This document shows positions 43,679 through 51,579 of a DNA stretch of 54,980 nt, in pieces (the first letter of the stretch is position 1; each line of letters opens with the position of its first letter). Position numbers and translations under genes: made by a program. A model generated the notes under the pieces. It was not told the DNA's origin and made no database searches. It saw only the letters and a list, made by a program, of their open reading frames with translations. Location of the stretch: positions 1-54,980 of the forward strand of contig DIHJ01000117.1 in assembly GCA_002420105.1 (NCBI GenBank), in the 5' to 3' direction. Source of the stretch: Nitrospira sp. UBA5699. Lineage in GTDB: Bacteria; Nitrospirota; Nitrospiria; Nitrospirales; Nitrospiraceae.

Positions 43679-43892
43679 GGAGCCCCCTCGCTGCGTCGTC
43701 TTCGTAGGACCACAGTAGTCCGCGGCCGAACTTCTGCCTAGATCCCTGGAAGCTGGGACATCCCCCTACTTTAGTAGAGGCGCATCGGCGGAGGTTTTGT
43801 GGAAAAGGACAGCCGCGTGAAATGGAGGAACGATGAGCCGCAGAGTCGGAGCAGGCCCGGGCACGGCGTCGAGCCGCTGCCGGATGACGCGG

Positions 43893-45329
43893 TTACGAGG
43901 ACCGTTCGAACAGGCCAAGCTGAAATTCTTCGGCCCTGGTGAACGAAATGGGGTAGCGCTCGGTAAAGCAGGCGTTGCAGTACTGTTCTGGGGCGCCGGG
44001 AGCGGATTTCAGCATGCCCTCGAGGCTCAAATAGGCCAGGCTGTCCGCCGTGATGTACTTGCGGATCTCTTCCGTCGAGTGGCTGGAGGCGATGAGTTCC
44101 TTCTTCGTCGGCGTATCGATGCCGTAGAAGCAGGGCGAAATGATCGGCGGCGAGCTGATGCGCATGTGCACTTCCTTGGCGCCCGCGTTCCGGATCATCT
44201 TCACGATCTTGCGGCTGGTCGTGCCGCGCACCAGCGAATCGTCGACCACGACGACCCGCTTGCCCTCCAGCACCTCCGGCACGGCGTTCAATTTCACCTT
44301 CACCCCGAAGTGCCGGATCGACTGCTCCGGCTCGATGAACGTGCGTCCGACGTAGTGATTGCGGATCAGGCCGGTCTCGAATCGAATGCCGCCGCCTTCC
44401 GCGTATCCCAGCGCCGCCGGCACGCCCGAGTCCGGGACCGGAATCACGATGTCGGCCGGCACCCACGACTCATGGGCAAGCTGCCGCCCCAGCGCCTTGC
44501 GCGTGGCATAGACCGCGTTGGCTCCGAAGATCCTGCTGTCCGGCCTGGCGAAATACACGTACTCGAACACGCACATCGCCGGCTCGACCGGAGCAAACGG
44601 CTTATAGCTCGTGACGCCCCGTTCGTTCAGCACGACCAGTTCCCCGGGCTCGATTTCCCGCACCACCTCGGCGTCCAGCAGGTCGAACGCGCAGGTTTCC
44701 GACGCCACGATATAGGTATCCCGCAACCGCCCGAGACACAAGGGCCTGAATCCATGCGGGTCCCGCGCGGCGATGATGCCGTCGTCCGTGAGCAACACGA
44801 CGGAAAACGCGCCGCGGACCTGGCTCAGCGCGTCGATGATCCGCGCCAGCAGCGTGTCGGCCCGCGAATGGGCGATGAGATGGATGATCACTTCGCTGTC
44901 GGACGTCGACTGAAAGATCGCGCCGTAGGCTTCGAGTTCGTTGCGGAGCACCTGCGCGTTGATGAGATTGCCGTTGTGCGCGAGCGCCAGGTTCCCGAAG
45001 GCGAAGTTGACGATCAGCGGCTGAACATTCTTCAGATCGTTGCCCCCGGCGGTGGAGTAGCGATTGTGTCCTATCGCCATATTGCCGGGAAGCTTCTCCA
45101 GAACCGATTTGTGGAAGATATCGGCGACCAGCCCCATGCCCTTCTGCACGAAGAACTGGTTGCCGTCGCCCGAGACGATGCCGGAGGCTTCCTGTCCGCG
45201 ATGCTGGAGTGCGTAGAGCCCGAGATAGGTCAGATTGGCCGCTTCCTCGTGGCCGTAGATGCCGAACACGGCGCACTCGTCGTGGAATTTGTCGGGCATG
45301 ATCAATGGCATGGCGGCGTCAATCGTCAT
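43893..45329 (-). CDS. purF: amidophosphoribosyltransferase
   Basis: A 478-residue enzyme making phosphoribosylamine from PRPP and glutamine, the first step of purine synthesis. The Ntn amidotransferase nucleophile is the Cys in HDECAVFGIYGHEEA; as in B. subtilis, the residues before it would be a propeptide. The PRPP motif VVVVDDSLVRGTTS is clear, and cysteines in GAPEQYCNACF may be iron-sulfur ligands. Starts at 45329, 45311 and 45299 are possible and none has a good ribosome site; the first is within heptad-repeat DNA. Confidence 0.95.
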   Translation of the reverse strand: MTIDAAMPLIMPDKFHDECAVFGIYGHEEAANLTYLGLYALQHRGQEASGIVSGDGNQFFVQKGMGLVADIFHKSVLEKLPGNMAIGHNRYSTAGGNDLKNVQPLIVNFAFGNLALAHNGNLINAQVLRNELEAYGAIFQSTSDSEVIIHLIAHSRADTLLARIIDALSQVRGAFSVVLLTDDGIIAARDPHGFRPLCLGRLRDTYIVASETCAFDLLDAEVVREIEPGELVVLNERGVTSYKPFAPVEPAMCVFEYVYFARPDSRIFGANAVYATRKALGRQLAHESWVPADIVIPVPDSGVPAALGYAEGGGIRFETGLIRNHYVGRTFIEPEQSIRHFGVKVKLNAVPEVLEGKRVVVVDDSLVRGTTSRKIVKMIRNAGAKEVHMRISSPPIISPCFYGIDTPTKKELIASSHSTEEIRKYITADSLAYLSLEGMLKSAPGAPEQYCNACFTERYPISFTRAEEFQLGLFERSS

Positions 45330-45378
45330 CGGTCATTCGTCAACCGTTTGAAGGTCCCTCCCGCGCATGACGGTTGAC
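45316..45378. repeat. inverted heptad-repeat element 8, purL-purF gap
   Basis: The left arm (45316-45350) is five heptads with GTCA at a strict 7-bp period in four of them (TCGTCAT, CGGTCAT). The right arm (45365-45378) is GCATGAC and GGTTGAC. The longest purF start codon (45327-45329) is inside the left arm. The right arm ends just before the purL stop. Confidence 0.8.
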
Positions 45379-45382
45379 GGCG

Positions 45383-47614
45383 TTACGTGTCACCCAGGAC
45401 CCGTTCGATCGCGTTCGCCCACCGGTCATGCACCTGCTCAAGCGGAAGATCGATCCGGCAGCCGTCGCTCCAGCGGCCCTTCTCGACGTCGATCACCAGG
45501 CGATCGCCGCCGACCGTGCCGATTTTCGCCGCCGGAATGCCGGCATCCCAGGCGCGATTCAACAGGGTCTCCGCGACGTCCGGCTTCACCGACAGAATCG
45601 CCCGCGACTGGCTTTCACCGAACAGGAGCGCATCGCGACGCAGCGAATCGAGAGGTAATCTTACCACAGCTCCCCGCCTGACGCCCGGCGCCGACACGCA
45701 GCTTTCAGCCAGCGCGACGGCCAGCCCCCCGTCCGAACAATCGTGGGCCGATTGCACCAGCCCTTCGCGAATCACGCGCAGGATGAAATCCTGGAGCGCC
45801 TTCTCCGTCTCAAGGCTCAGGAACGGAGGCGAGCCCTGCTCGCGATGGTGCACGACTTTCAAATATTCGCTCCCCCCCAGATCGTCTCTCGACTTGCCGA
45901 GCAGCAGAACGGCGTCGCCGTCCTCCCTGAACCACTGGGTCATCGCCCGCTCCGCCTCTTCGATGAGCCCGACCATGCCCAGCATCGGCGTCGGGTAGAT
46001 CGAGAGGCCGTTCGTCTCGTTATAGAAGCTGACGTTGCCGCTCACGATCGGGATCTTGAAATGTTCGCAGGCGTCCTTCATGCCCTCGATCGCCAGCACG
46101 AACTGCCACATGATGTCCGGCCGCTCGGGGTTGCCGAAATTCAAACAGTCGGTCAGGCCGATTGGCTCCGCGCCGGAACAGACGAGGTTGCGCGCCGCCT
46201 CCGCCACCGCCAGCCGCGCGCCTTCGTAGGGATGCAGCAGGCAGTAGCGGCCGTTGCAATCCACGGTCATCGCCACCGCCTTGTTCGTCCCCTTGATCCG
46301 CACCACCGCCGCGTCCGAGCCGGGCCTGACCATCGTGTTCGTCCGCACCATATGGTCGTACTGCTCGTAGACCCAGCGCTTGCTCGCGATCGTCGGCGAT
46401 TCCAACAGGGACAGCAGCGCCGCATTCGCATCCTTTACGTCGGCGATCGCGTCGTAATTCAGATTGGTCAGCATATCCTGATAGGCCGGCGGCGAGTAGG
46501 GCCGTTCGTACCGTGGACCGTCGTCCGCCAGCGCCTTCGCCGGAATCTCCGCGACGACCTTCCCCCGATCGAGGACCCGCAGCATCCCGTCGCCCGTCAC
46601 CTTCCCGACCACGGCCACATCGAGATCCCACTTCCTGCAGATCCTGATGCACTCCTCTTCCTTCCCGGCCTTCGCCACCATCAACATGCGCTCCTGCGAT
46701 TCGGACAGCATCAGTTCGTAGGGCGTCATGCCCGGCTCGCGGCGCGGCACGTGGGTGAGATCCAGCTCGATGCCGTTACCGGCGCGGGACGCCATCTCGC
46801 AGGAGGAACTCGTCAGGCCCGCCGCCCCCATGTCCTGGATCCCGACCAGCAGATCGCCCGCCATCAATTCGAGACAGGCCTCCAGCAGCAGCTTCTCCTG
46901 GAACGGATCGCCGACCTGCACCGTCGGTCGCTTCTGCTCCGATTCGTCGTCGAAGGAATCGGACGCCATCGTGGCCCCGTGGATTCCGTCGCGTCCCGTC
47001 TTCGAACCGAAATAGATCACCGGATTGCCGACGCCGGCCGCCGTGCCGCGGAAAATTTTATCCTTGTGGGCGATCCCGAGACAAAAGGCATTCACCAGCG
47101 GATTCAACGAATAGATGTCGTCGAACCGCACTTCGCCGCCGACCGTCGGCACCCCCATGCAGTTGCCGTATCCGGCAATCCCGGCGACGACGCCTTTCAT
47201 CAGATGGCGGTTCTTCGCCGTATCCAATCCGCCGAACCGCAGCGAATCCAGCAGCGCGATCGGGCGGGCGCCCATTGTAAAGACGTCGCGGAGAATCCCG
47301 CCGACCCCCGTCGCCGCGCCCTGGTACGGTTCGATGAACGACGGATGGTTGTGCGACTCCATCTTGAAGACGACGCAAAGCCCGTCGCCGATATCCACCG
47401 CGCCGGCGTTCTCGCCGGGTCCCTGGACGACGCGCGGCCCCGTCGTCGGCAGCTTCCGCAAATGCACGCGCGAACTCTTATAGGAGCAGTGCTCCGACCA
47501 CATGACGGAGAACATGCCGAGTTCCGTCAAATTCGGCTCACGCCCGAGAATTTCGACGATCTTCTTGTACTCATCGTCCGTCAGATTGTGCTGTGCGATG
47601 AGGTCTTTGGTCAT
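45383..47614 (-). CDS. purL: phosphoribosylformylglycinamidine synthase, PurL subunit
   Basis: A 743-residue small-type PurL, which needs PurS and PurQ to convert FGAR to FGAM. N-terminal TDDEYKKIVEILGREPNLTE, the active-site His region MWSEHCSYKSSR and KMESHNHPSFIEPYQGAATG are diagnostic. The ATG at 47614 is chosen because similarity between purL and its duplicated 5' fragment (48361-48448) begins there. An ATG at 47635 would add seven residues and overlaps the preceding gene. It is separated from purQ by an inserted island. Confidence 0.97.
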   Translation of the reverse strand: MTKDLIAQHNLTDDEYKKIVEILGREPNLTELGMFSVMWSEHCSYKSSRVHLRKLPTTGPRVVQGPGENAGAVDIGDGLCVVFKMESHNHPSFIEPYQGAATGVGGILRDVFTMGARPIALLDSLRFGGLDTAKNRHLMKGVVAGIAGYGNCMGVPTVGGEVRFDDIYSLNPLVNAFCLGIAHKDKIFRGTAAGVGNPVIYFGSKTGRDGIHGATMASDSFDDESEQKRPTVQVGDPFQEKLLLEACLELMAGDLLVGIQDMGAAGLTSSSCEMASRAGNGIELDLTHVPRREPGMTPYELMLSESQERMLMVAKAGKEEECIRICRKWDLDVAVVGKVTGDGMLRVLDRGKVVAEIPAKALADDGPRYERPYSPPAYQDMLTNLNYDAIADVKDANAALLSLLESPTIASKRWVYEQYDHMVRTNTMVRPGSDAAVVRIKGTNKAVAMTVDCNGRYCLLHPYEGARLAVAEAARNLVCSGAEPIGLTDCLNFGNPERPDIMWQFVLAIEGMKDACEHFKIPIVSGNVSFYNETNGLSIYPTPMLGMVGLIEEAERAMTQWFREDGDAVLLLGKSRDDLGGSEYLKVVHHREQGSPPFLSLETEKALQDFILRVIREGLVQSAHDCSDGGLAVALAESCVSAPGVRRGAVVRLPLDSLRRDALLFGESQSRAILSVKPDVAETLLNRAWDAGIPAAKIGTVGGDRLVIDVEKGRWSDGCRIDLPLEQVHDRWANAIERVLGDT

Positions 47615-47625
47615 GGGAACGCTTT

Positions 47626-47826
47626 CTAGCGCCATTTCTTCATCAGCCCTTCGAAGTGCTTCTCCACTTCTTCCTGAGAGTAAGTTCTTTCAGCTTCAAC
47701 AGCTCGCATGCCACATTCGATCTTTTGACGAACATAGATGTGATACTGAAGATCTCCCCATGTCAGTTCACTAGGAAGTGCATTGAGCATCTTGATCATC
47801 TCGGCCTTGACATTGGATCGACTCAT
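47626..47826 (-). CDS. orphan antitoxin-like small protein
   Basis: A 66-residue helical protein (SELTWGDLQYHIYVRQKIECG) resembling small antitoxin-like proteins encoded before RelE/ParE-type toxins. No such toxin follows; purL does. It is 15 bp downstream of hicA and ends 11 bp before the purL start. Its 3' end reaches the purL ribosome-site region, so its translation may matter for purL expression. The antitoxin label is tentative. Confidence 0.55.
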   Translation of the reverse strand: MSRSNVKAEMIKMLNALPSELTWGDLQYHIYVRQKIECGMRAVEAERTYSQEEVEKHFEGLMKKWR

Positions 47827-47841
47827 GAGCGCCCACCTTGC

Positions 47842-48072
47842 TTACACTTGGGACAAGAACGAAAAATATTCGTCGCGGGAAATTCCCGCTGTCCGCAAGT
47901 TGTTCTTGATGATGAACACCGGCACTTCGTTCCAATCAGGTATCACTACCGGCCTCGCCACACCTGACCTCACATACACGAAGTGATCGCCCTCGGTTCG
48001 CACACACTTGAAGCCGGCCTTCTCCATAACCTTTCGCAGCTTCCATGCTGGGATTGCGGTAATGCGCGACAT
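47842..48072 (-). CDS. hicA: HicA-type toxin (mRNA interferase)
   Basis: A 76-residue double-stranded-RNA-binding-fold toxin. The motif KLRKVMEKAGFKCVRTEGDH contains the catalytic His expected after Gly-Asp, followed by FVYVR and the C-terminal IKNNLRTAGISRDEYF. HicA cleaves mRNA when HicB is lost. The gene lies 5 bp after hicB. The order HicB then HicA is the reverse of the classical E. coli order but is known. Confidence 0.88.
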   Translation of the reverse strand: MSRITAIPAWKLRKVMEKAGFKCVRTEGDHFVYVRSGVARPVVIPDWNEVPVFIIKNNLRTAGISRDEYFSFLSQV

Positions 48073-48077
48073 TGGAC

Positions 48078-48347
48078 CTAGACTGCCAATGACATCACTT
48101 CAGTGGCAACAATGCGCGGCGACTTCCATTTTCCGTCAATCCCCCGTAGATACCCAGCCTCTTTCAGAATATCGTCCAATGTGCCAAGTTTTTCAGCTTC
48201 CTCGACGAACAAACGTACCGCCGTTTTCAAGTTCCCTCTCGCCTCATCCACGTTATGCCCACAACTGGAGACATCCAACTCGGGGCAGTAGGCCACAAAG
48301 CTCTTACCTTCCTGGAAAATAATCGCGTCAAACTCAATTGGAATCAT
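48078..48347 (-). CDS. hicB: HicB-type antitoxin
   Basis: An 89-residue protein with the HicB partial RNase-H fold (FQEGKSFVAYCPELDVSSCG, then NVDEARGNLKTAVRLFVEEA). It lacks an obvious DNA-binding C-terminal domain, so regulation may be by another route. Its ATG overlaps the stop of the upstream chimeric gene as ATGA, which indicates an operon reaching back to the parA-like gene. Confidence 0.88.
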   Translation of the reverse strand: MIPIEFDAIIFQEGKSFVAYCPELDVSSCGHNVDEARGNLKTAVRLFVEEAEKLGTLDDILKEAGYLRGIDGKWKSPRIVATEVMSLAV

Positions 48348-48988
48348 CGTAGCCTCCGCATCAAATTTGGCTCACATTCTGAAGCCATGGCGATCTTCGC
48401 ATACTCATCGTCCGTCAGATTATGCTGCGCGCTGAGATCTTTCGTAATGACTTCAGCTTGAGATTGCATTCGGTCCTTTGAGCTTGCACTAATCTTTAAC
48501 CGGGGTGAATTTTCTTTGGGAGAGGCAGATTCTGAGCGAGGGCTTGTTATATTAATATTCTTTGAAAGCATTACCGCCTCATTTATCCGGCGCAATATTC
48601 CGCTACCGAGAGTTTTCTTTGAGGGTTTACTTTTGAAGGTAACCCCCAGCTCATACGCCATCAATTTCATATCGTCAATATTCATTTCCTCTAAGCTCTT
48701 CTCTACTTGCGGAGCGTTTCCTGACCTCCAAAGAGAGACAAATTCCTCGAACAACTTCAACGCTTCTTCTGGAGTTAGCGTAGTTGGTGTTACAGACTTC
48801 TGTGCAAATTGCGTCCTGTTTTTTCGGGCACCTACCCCTGGAGAGACTCCAAACGCTCTGCTCGCATGGCGTTCAATCTGACTTATTTTTACAGAAAGCT
48901 CACGAAGCAGGGCTTTAACGCTCGCTACTTCATTCGACAGATGATTAAGTTCCTCGTTCGGACTTCGGAAGCCATGTTCTTCTGTCAT
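48344..48988 (-). CDS. island protein with purL-derived C-terminus
   Basis: A 214-residue protein, start coupled to the parA-like stop (ATGA at 48985-48988). Residues 1-50 include a coiled coil (NEVASVKALLRELSVKISQI); the middle (about 90-150) is a helical domain (DDMKLMAYELGVTFKSKPSK). I do not recognise the family. The last about 30 residues (ITKDLSAQHNLTDDEYAKIA and beyond) match the N-terminus of PurL (MTKDLIAQHNLTDDEYKKIV), so the native 3' end was probably replaced. Higher AT content than the flanks marks it as part of the island. Confidence 0.65.
   Translation of the reverse strand: MTEEHGFRSPNEELNHLSNEVASVKALLRELSVKISQIERHASRAFGVSPGVGARKNRTQFAQKSVTPTTLTPEEALKLFEEFVSLWRSGNAPQVEKSLEEMNIDDMKLMAYELGVTFKSKPSKKTLGSGILRRINEAVMLSKNINITSPRSESASPKENSPRLKISASSKDRMQSQAEVITKDLSAQHNLTDDEYAKIAMASECEPNLMRRLR
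48361..48448 (-). pseudogene. diverged copy of the purL 5' end
   Basis: These 88 bp align without gaps to 47527-47614, the first 29 codons of purL, with 66 of 88 bases identical by eye; the start ATG is ATT here. The fragment is fused in frame to the 3' end of the island gene. Divergence of about 25% means the copy is old or came with the element from a related genome. Confidence 0.85.
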
Positions 48989-49859
48989 TTCAGATACTCC
49001 ACAGATTCCTTCCATAGACTTTTAAATGGATCAACTAGCTCTACCGGAACACCTCCCCCTGTTATTGCGCGTTTAACTCCTACCCGATCTGGAATCCAGG
49101 AGTTGAAGAACTTCGCTTGAACTTTATTCTTATCTGCAGCAATGGCGCACACGTTTGCAACCTGCCTCATATAAAAGGAAGCTTCCTTGGTTGGCTTCCC
49201 CGCCCACGTCTTGGTTTTGTTCATGAATACACCAATCTGGGGCAAAGGAAACGGTTCTATTCTCATCTTCAGGCTGTTCAAGATTAAATTCGTACCTTTA
49301 GCTGCAAAGAAGTCTGGATTTACTGGAATCAGGTCACAGCATGAGAGGACGCTATATGAAAGGAGCGTAAACGAAGGCGGGCAATCAAAGAGAATATAAT
49401 CATAGTCTGGAAGCTTTGGCGAACTATCGATCTTACCCAGAAGTCGTCGAATGAAATCCTTCACGCCATCTCTATCGAATATTTCCAGTTCCATCCAGTA
49501 CAAGTCTTCAACGGAAGGCACAAAGTGCAGGTTATCCGTTATTTGATATATGAAGTCGAATCCTACTCCGAAATCAAAGTGTTCACTAGGCCTTGCATAG
49601 GCATCGAGCGCATCAAAAATCGTTTTCTTTCTTACTATCGCCTGGTCGTACCACTTCCCGAACTTATCGTGGAGTGCTCCCGTAGCCTCATTAATAGCTA
49701 TCGCTTGAGTAAGAGACATCTGAGCGTCTAGATCAAAAATGAGAACTTTAGCATCTGAGAACGAAGCTATGACATCCCCCAAGCACCATGTTACCGTGGT
49801 TTTCCCACCTCGCCTTTGAAATTTATTATGGCAATTGTCTTCGGGCTTTTCTTTGCCAT
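48985..49859 (-). pseudogene. ParA-like ATPase with a frameshift in the P-loop
   Basis: From the ATG at 49859 (CGAGG upstream) the frame reads MAKKSPKTIAIINFKGEVGK, a ParA start with a deviant Walker A. It then shifts: the matching GKTTVTWCLGDVIASF continues in the next frame. The break lies in a run of four T (49800-49803 on the plus strand, AAAA in the mRNA); five would restore KGEVGKTT. The span of 875 bp is one short of a multiple of three. Downstream, LIFDLDAQMSLTQAI and YDYILFDCPPSFTLL (Walker A'/B regions) are intact. It could be a decayed gene, a sequencing error or a frameshifted product. Confidence 0.8.
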
Positions 49860-49905
49860 GGTGTCCTCGCGTCAAGTTAAGCATTCACTGTTGTAATACT
49901 TCTGG

Positions 49906-50107
49906 TGACGGCCAGAGCCTGCGTCGCGCCTACACGGAGGATCGGGTCACCGCACTTGCCGAACAGATGCGGCCGCAACGCGGCGGCGAGGACTGTTCGA
50001 AGTTCCGTCGAGCACAGCTCGGAACGGAACAAGTTTCGCAGCCGAGCAGATGAGAGGCTTAGTACGGTCGAGCCGGAGTGTCTGCGCAACGCAGGCTCTG
50101 GCCGTCA
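49906..50107. mobile_element. 202-bp element with perfect 19-bp terminal inverted repeats
   Basis: TGACGGCCAGAGCCTGCGT at 49906-49924 is exactly repeated in inverse at 50089-50107, with weaker pairing continuing about 12 bp inward. A hairpin sits in the middle (50002-50025). It has no transposase and no target duplication that I can see, so it is MITE-like or a REP/BIME-like repeat. Its right end includes the purQ stop codon (50105-50107). It marks the purQ side of the island. Confidence 0.75.
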
Positions 50108-50827
50108 TGCCTCCACCATCTTCAGCGGCTTCTTGTTTTTCTTCAGCGACTCCAGCATCGACAGAAAAATCAACTTCCCGTCCTCATTACCCAATACTGA
50201 TTCCGCGCAGCGCTCCGGATGCGGCATCAGGCCCAGCACGTTGCCCTCGGCATTGCGGATACCCGCGATGTTGTCGAGCGAGCCGTTCGGATTCGCCTCC
50301 GGCGTCACCCTGCCGTCCGCATCGCAATAGCGGAACACCACCTGCGCGTTGGCCTTGAGTCCCGCCAGCGTCACCGGATCGGTGTAATAGTTGCCGTCCG
50401 CGTGGGCGATCGGGATCTTCAGCACCTGACCGGGATGGCAGGCGTTCGTGAAGGGCGTCGCCGCATTCTCCACCCGCACATGGACGTCCTTGCAGATGAA
50501 GTGCAGCGAACGGTTCCGCAGCATCGCGCCCGGCAACAGTCCCGCCTCGAGGAGAATCTGAAACCCGTTGCAGATCCCGATGACCAGACCGCCCTTTTGC
50601 GCAAACTCTTTCACCGCCCCCATCACCGGCGAGAAGCGGGCGATCGCGCCGGTGCGCAGATAGTCGCCGTAGGAAAACCCGCCGGGGATGACGATCGCAT
50701 CGAGCCCCGCCAACAGGGTCTCCTTGTGCCAGATCATCTCCACGTACTGCCCGAGCACGTCCTTGAACACATGCTCGCAGTCGTGATCGCAATTACTGCC
50801 TGGAAAAACGACAACGCCGATCTTCAT
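50105..50827 (-). CDS. purQ: phosphoribosylformylglycinamidine synthase, PurQ subunit
   Basis: A 240-residue class I glutamine amidotransferase that feeds ammonia to PurL. The nucleophile is the Cys in GLVIGICNGFQILLEAGLL, and the His/Glu pair is in MPHPERCAE. N-terminal VVVFPGSNCDHD is typical. Its stop codon TGA is the first three bases of the 202-bp element's terminal repeat. AGAGGA lies just upstream of the start. It follows purS with a gap filled by a heptad-repeat element. Confidence 0.97.
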   Translation of the reverse strand: MKIGVVVFPGSNCDHDCEHVFKDVLGQYVEMIWHKETLLAGLDAIVIPGGFSYGDYLRTGAIARFSPVMGAVKEFAQKGGLVIGICNGFQILLEAGLLPGAMLRNRSLHFICKDVHVRVENAATPFTNACHPGQVLKIPIAHADGNYYTDPVTLAGLKANAQVVFRYCDADGRVTPEANPNGSLDNIAGIRNAEGNVLGLMPHPERCAESVLGNEDGKLIFLSMLESLKKNKKPLKMVEA

Positions 50828-50835
50828 ACATCCTC

Positions 50836-50896
50836 TGAAGGCTAAGGTTAAGGCTCAGCAGACAATCTCCCTTAACCTGAACCTCAGTCTCAACCT
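50836..50896. repeat. inverted heptad-repeat element 9, purS-purQ gap
   Basis: The left arm (50836-50863) is heptads such as TAAGGTT and AAGGCTC. The right arm (50869-50896) read on the minus strand is AGGTTGA, GACTGAG, GTTCAGG and TTAAGGG. The spacer is 5 bp. The purS stop codon is inside the right arm. Confidence 0.75.
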
Positions 50897-51132
50897 CCCA
50901 GTTCGTAGCGGTATTCTTCGATGATCGTATTCGCCAACAGCTTCTCGCACATGGCCTTGACCTCGACCTCGGCCTTGGCCTTATCTTTTTCTTCCAGGTC
51001 CAGCTCCATGTACTTGCCGACGCGGACGTTCGCCGCGTTCTTGAAGCCCAGCGAATCGAGCGCATGCTCGATCGCCTTGCCCTGCGGATCGAGGATGCCT
51101 TGTTTCAACGTCACATGAATCTTCGCTTTCAT
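50890..51132 (-). CDS. purS: phosphoribosylformylglycinamidine synthase, PurS subunit
   Basis: An 80-residue PurS, the small dimeric subunit that bridges PurL and PurQ. The family pattern MKAKIHVTLKQGILDPQGKA and GKYMELDLEE is clear. Its ATG overlaps the stop of the 71-residue membrane protein gene. The last two codons and the stop fall at or in heptad-repeat DNA. Confidence 0.95.
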   Translation of the reverse strand: MKAKIHVTLKQGILDPQGKAIEHALDSLGFKNAANVRVGKYMELDLEEKDKAKAEVEVKAMCEKLLANTIIEEYRYELGG

Positions 51133-51344
51133 GACCTGCTTTTCTCCTCAGAAGCCTTGTTCAGCGCATTGACGTAGCGCCTGATCCAGAAAATGCCCGC
51201 AACCGTCAGCCCCCCGGCGAATACCAGCCCGACAAAGGCCCAGCGCCAGGGCGAATCCTCCAGGCGATAGGCCATCATCCCGACGACCGCCGCCCAGACC
51301 ACGACGGCCGCCACCAGCCCGTAATTCAAAAACGCCCGCAGCAT
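51129..51344 (-). CDS. small two-TM membrane protein in the purine operon
   Basis: A 71-residue protein with two hydrophobic segments (about 6-24 and 32-51), loop SPWRW, and a basic C-terminus. The ATG at 51344 has GGAAGGAAGAG upstream and is preferred over a longer frame from 51449 that would read repeat-like DNA. Its stop overlaps the purS start. No family is recognised. Confidence 0.65.
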   Translation of the reverse strand: MLRAFLNYGLVAAVVVWAAVVGMMAYRLEDSPWRWAFVGLVFAGGLTVAGIFWIRRYVNALNKASEEKSRS

Positions 51345-51430
51345 CTCTTCCTTCCCCTCCCCGACTCTCCAGTGAGGAAAGGCTACTGGTCTACACGTGC
51401 GGGATGCGGTGATCGGTTGCAGGTGCGCGC

Positions 51431-51465
51431 GTCGAACGAGCTTCGCCAAACAGAACTTGTTCGAC
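51431..51465. repeat. hairpin-bearing intergenic segment, possible dispersed repeat
   Basis: GTCGAAC (51431-51437) and GTTCGAC (51459-51465) form the ends of a hairpin within the 235-bp gap between purC and the 71-residue gene. The words GAGCT and GAACTT recur with similar spacing in the minus strand of the 202-bp element (49906-50107), so the two may be related. No gene is supported in this gap. Confidence 0.3.
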
Positions 51466-51579
51466 CCGGAGCCCCTATTATTGATCTTGGCGACGGGATA
51501 AAACCCACTCTTGTTCCCGCGTGCCGCGTTCCGCGAGCACAGAAACCGACACCGCAGCCCTCACACTCCCCTCTTCTCT

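Noticed and set aside
49860..49884. Upstream start for the ParA-like gene at 49884 giving an intact frame
   Set aside because: Its first 25 residues do not resemble ParA, while the ATG at 49859 has a ribosome site and encodes a conserved ParA N-terminus in the other frame.
49877..50089. Small open frame inside the 202-bp element
   Set aside because: It is bounded by the terminal inverted repeats, has repeat-like composition and no ribosome site.
51345..51449. Longer start at 51449 for the 71-residue membrane protein
   Set aside because: The added residues come from the repeat-like intergenic segment and lack a ribosome site, unlike the ATG at 51344.
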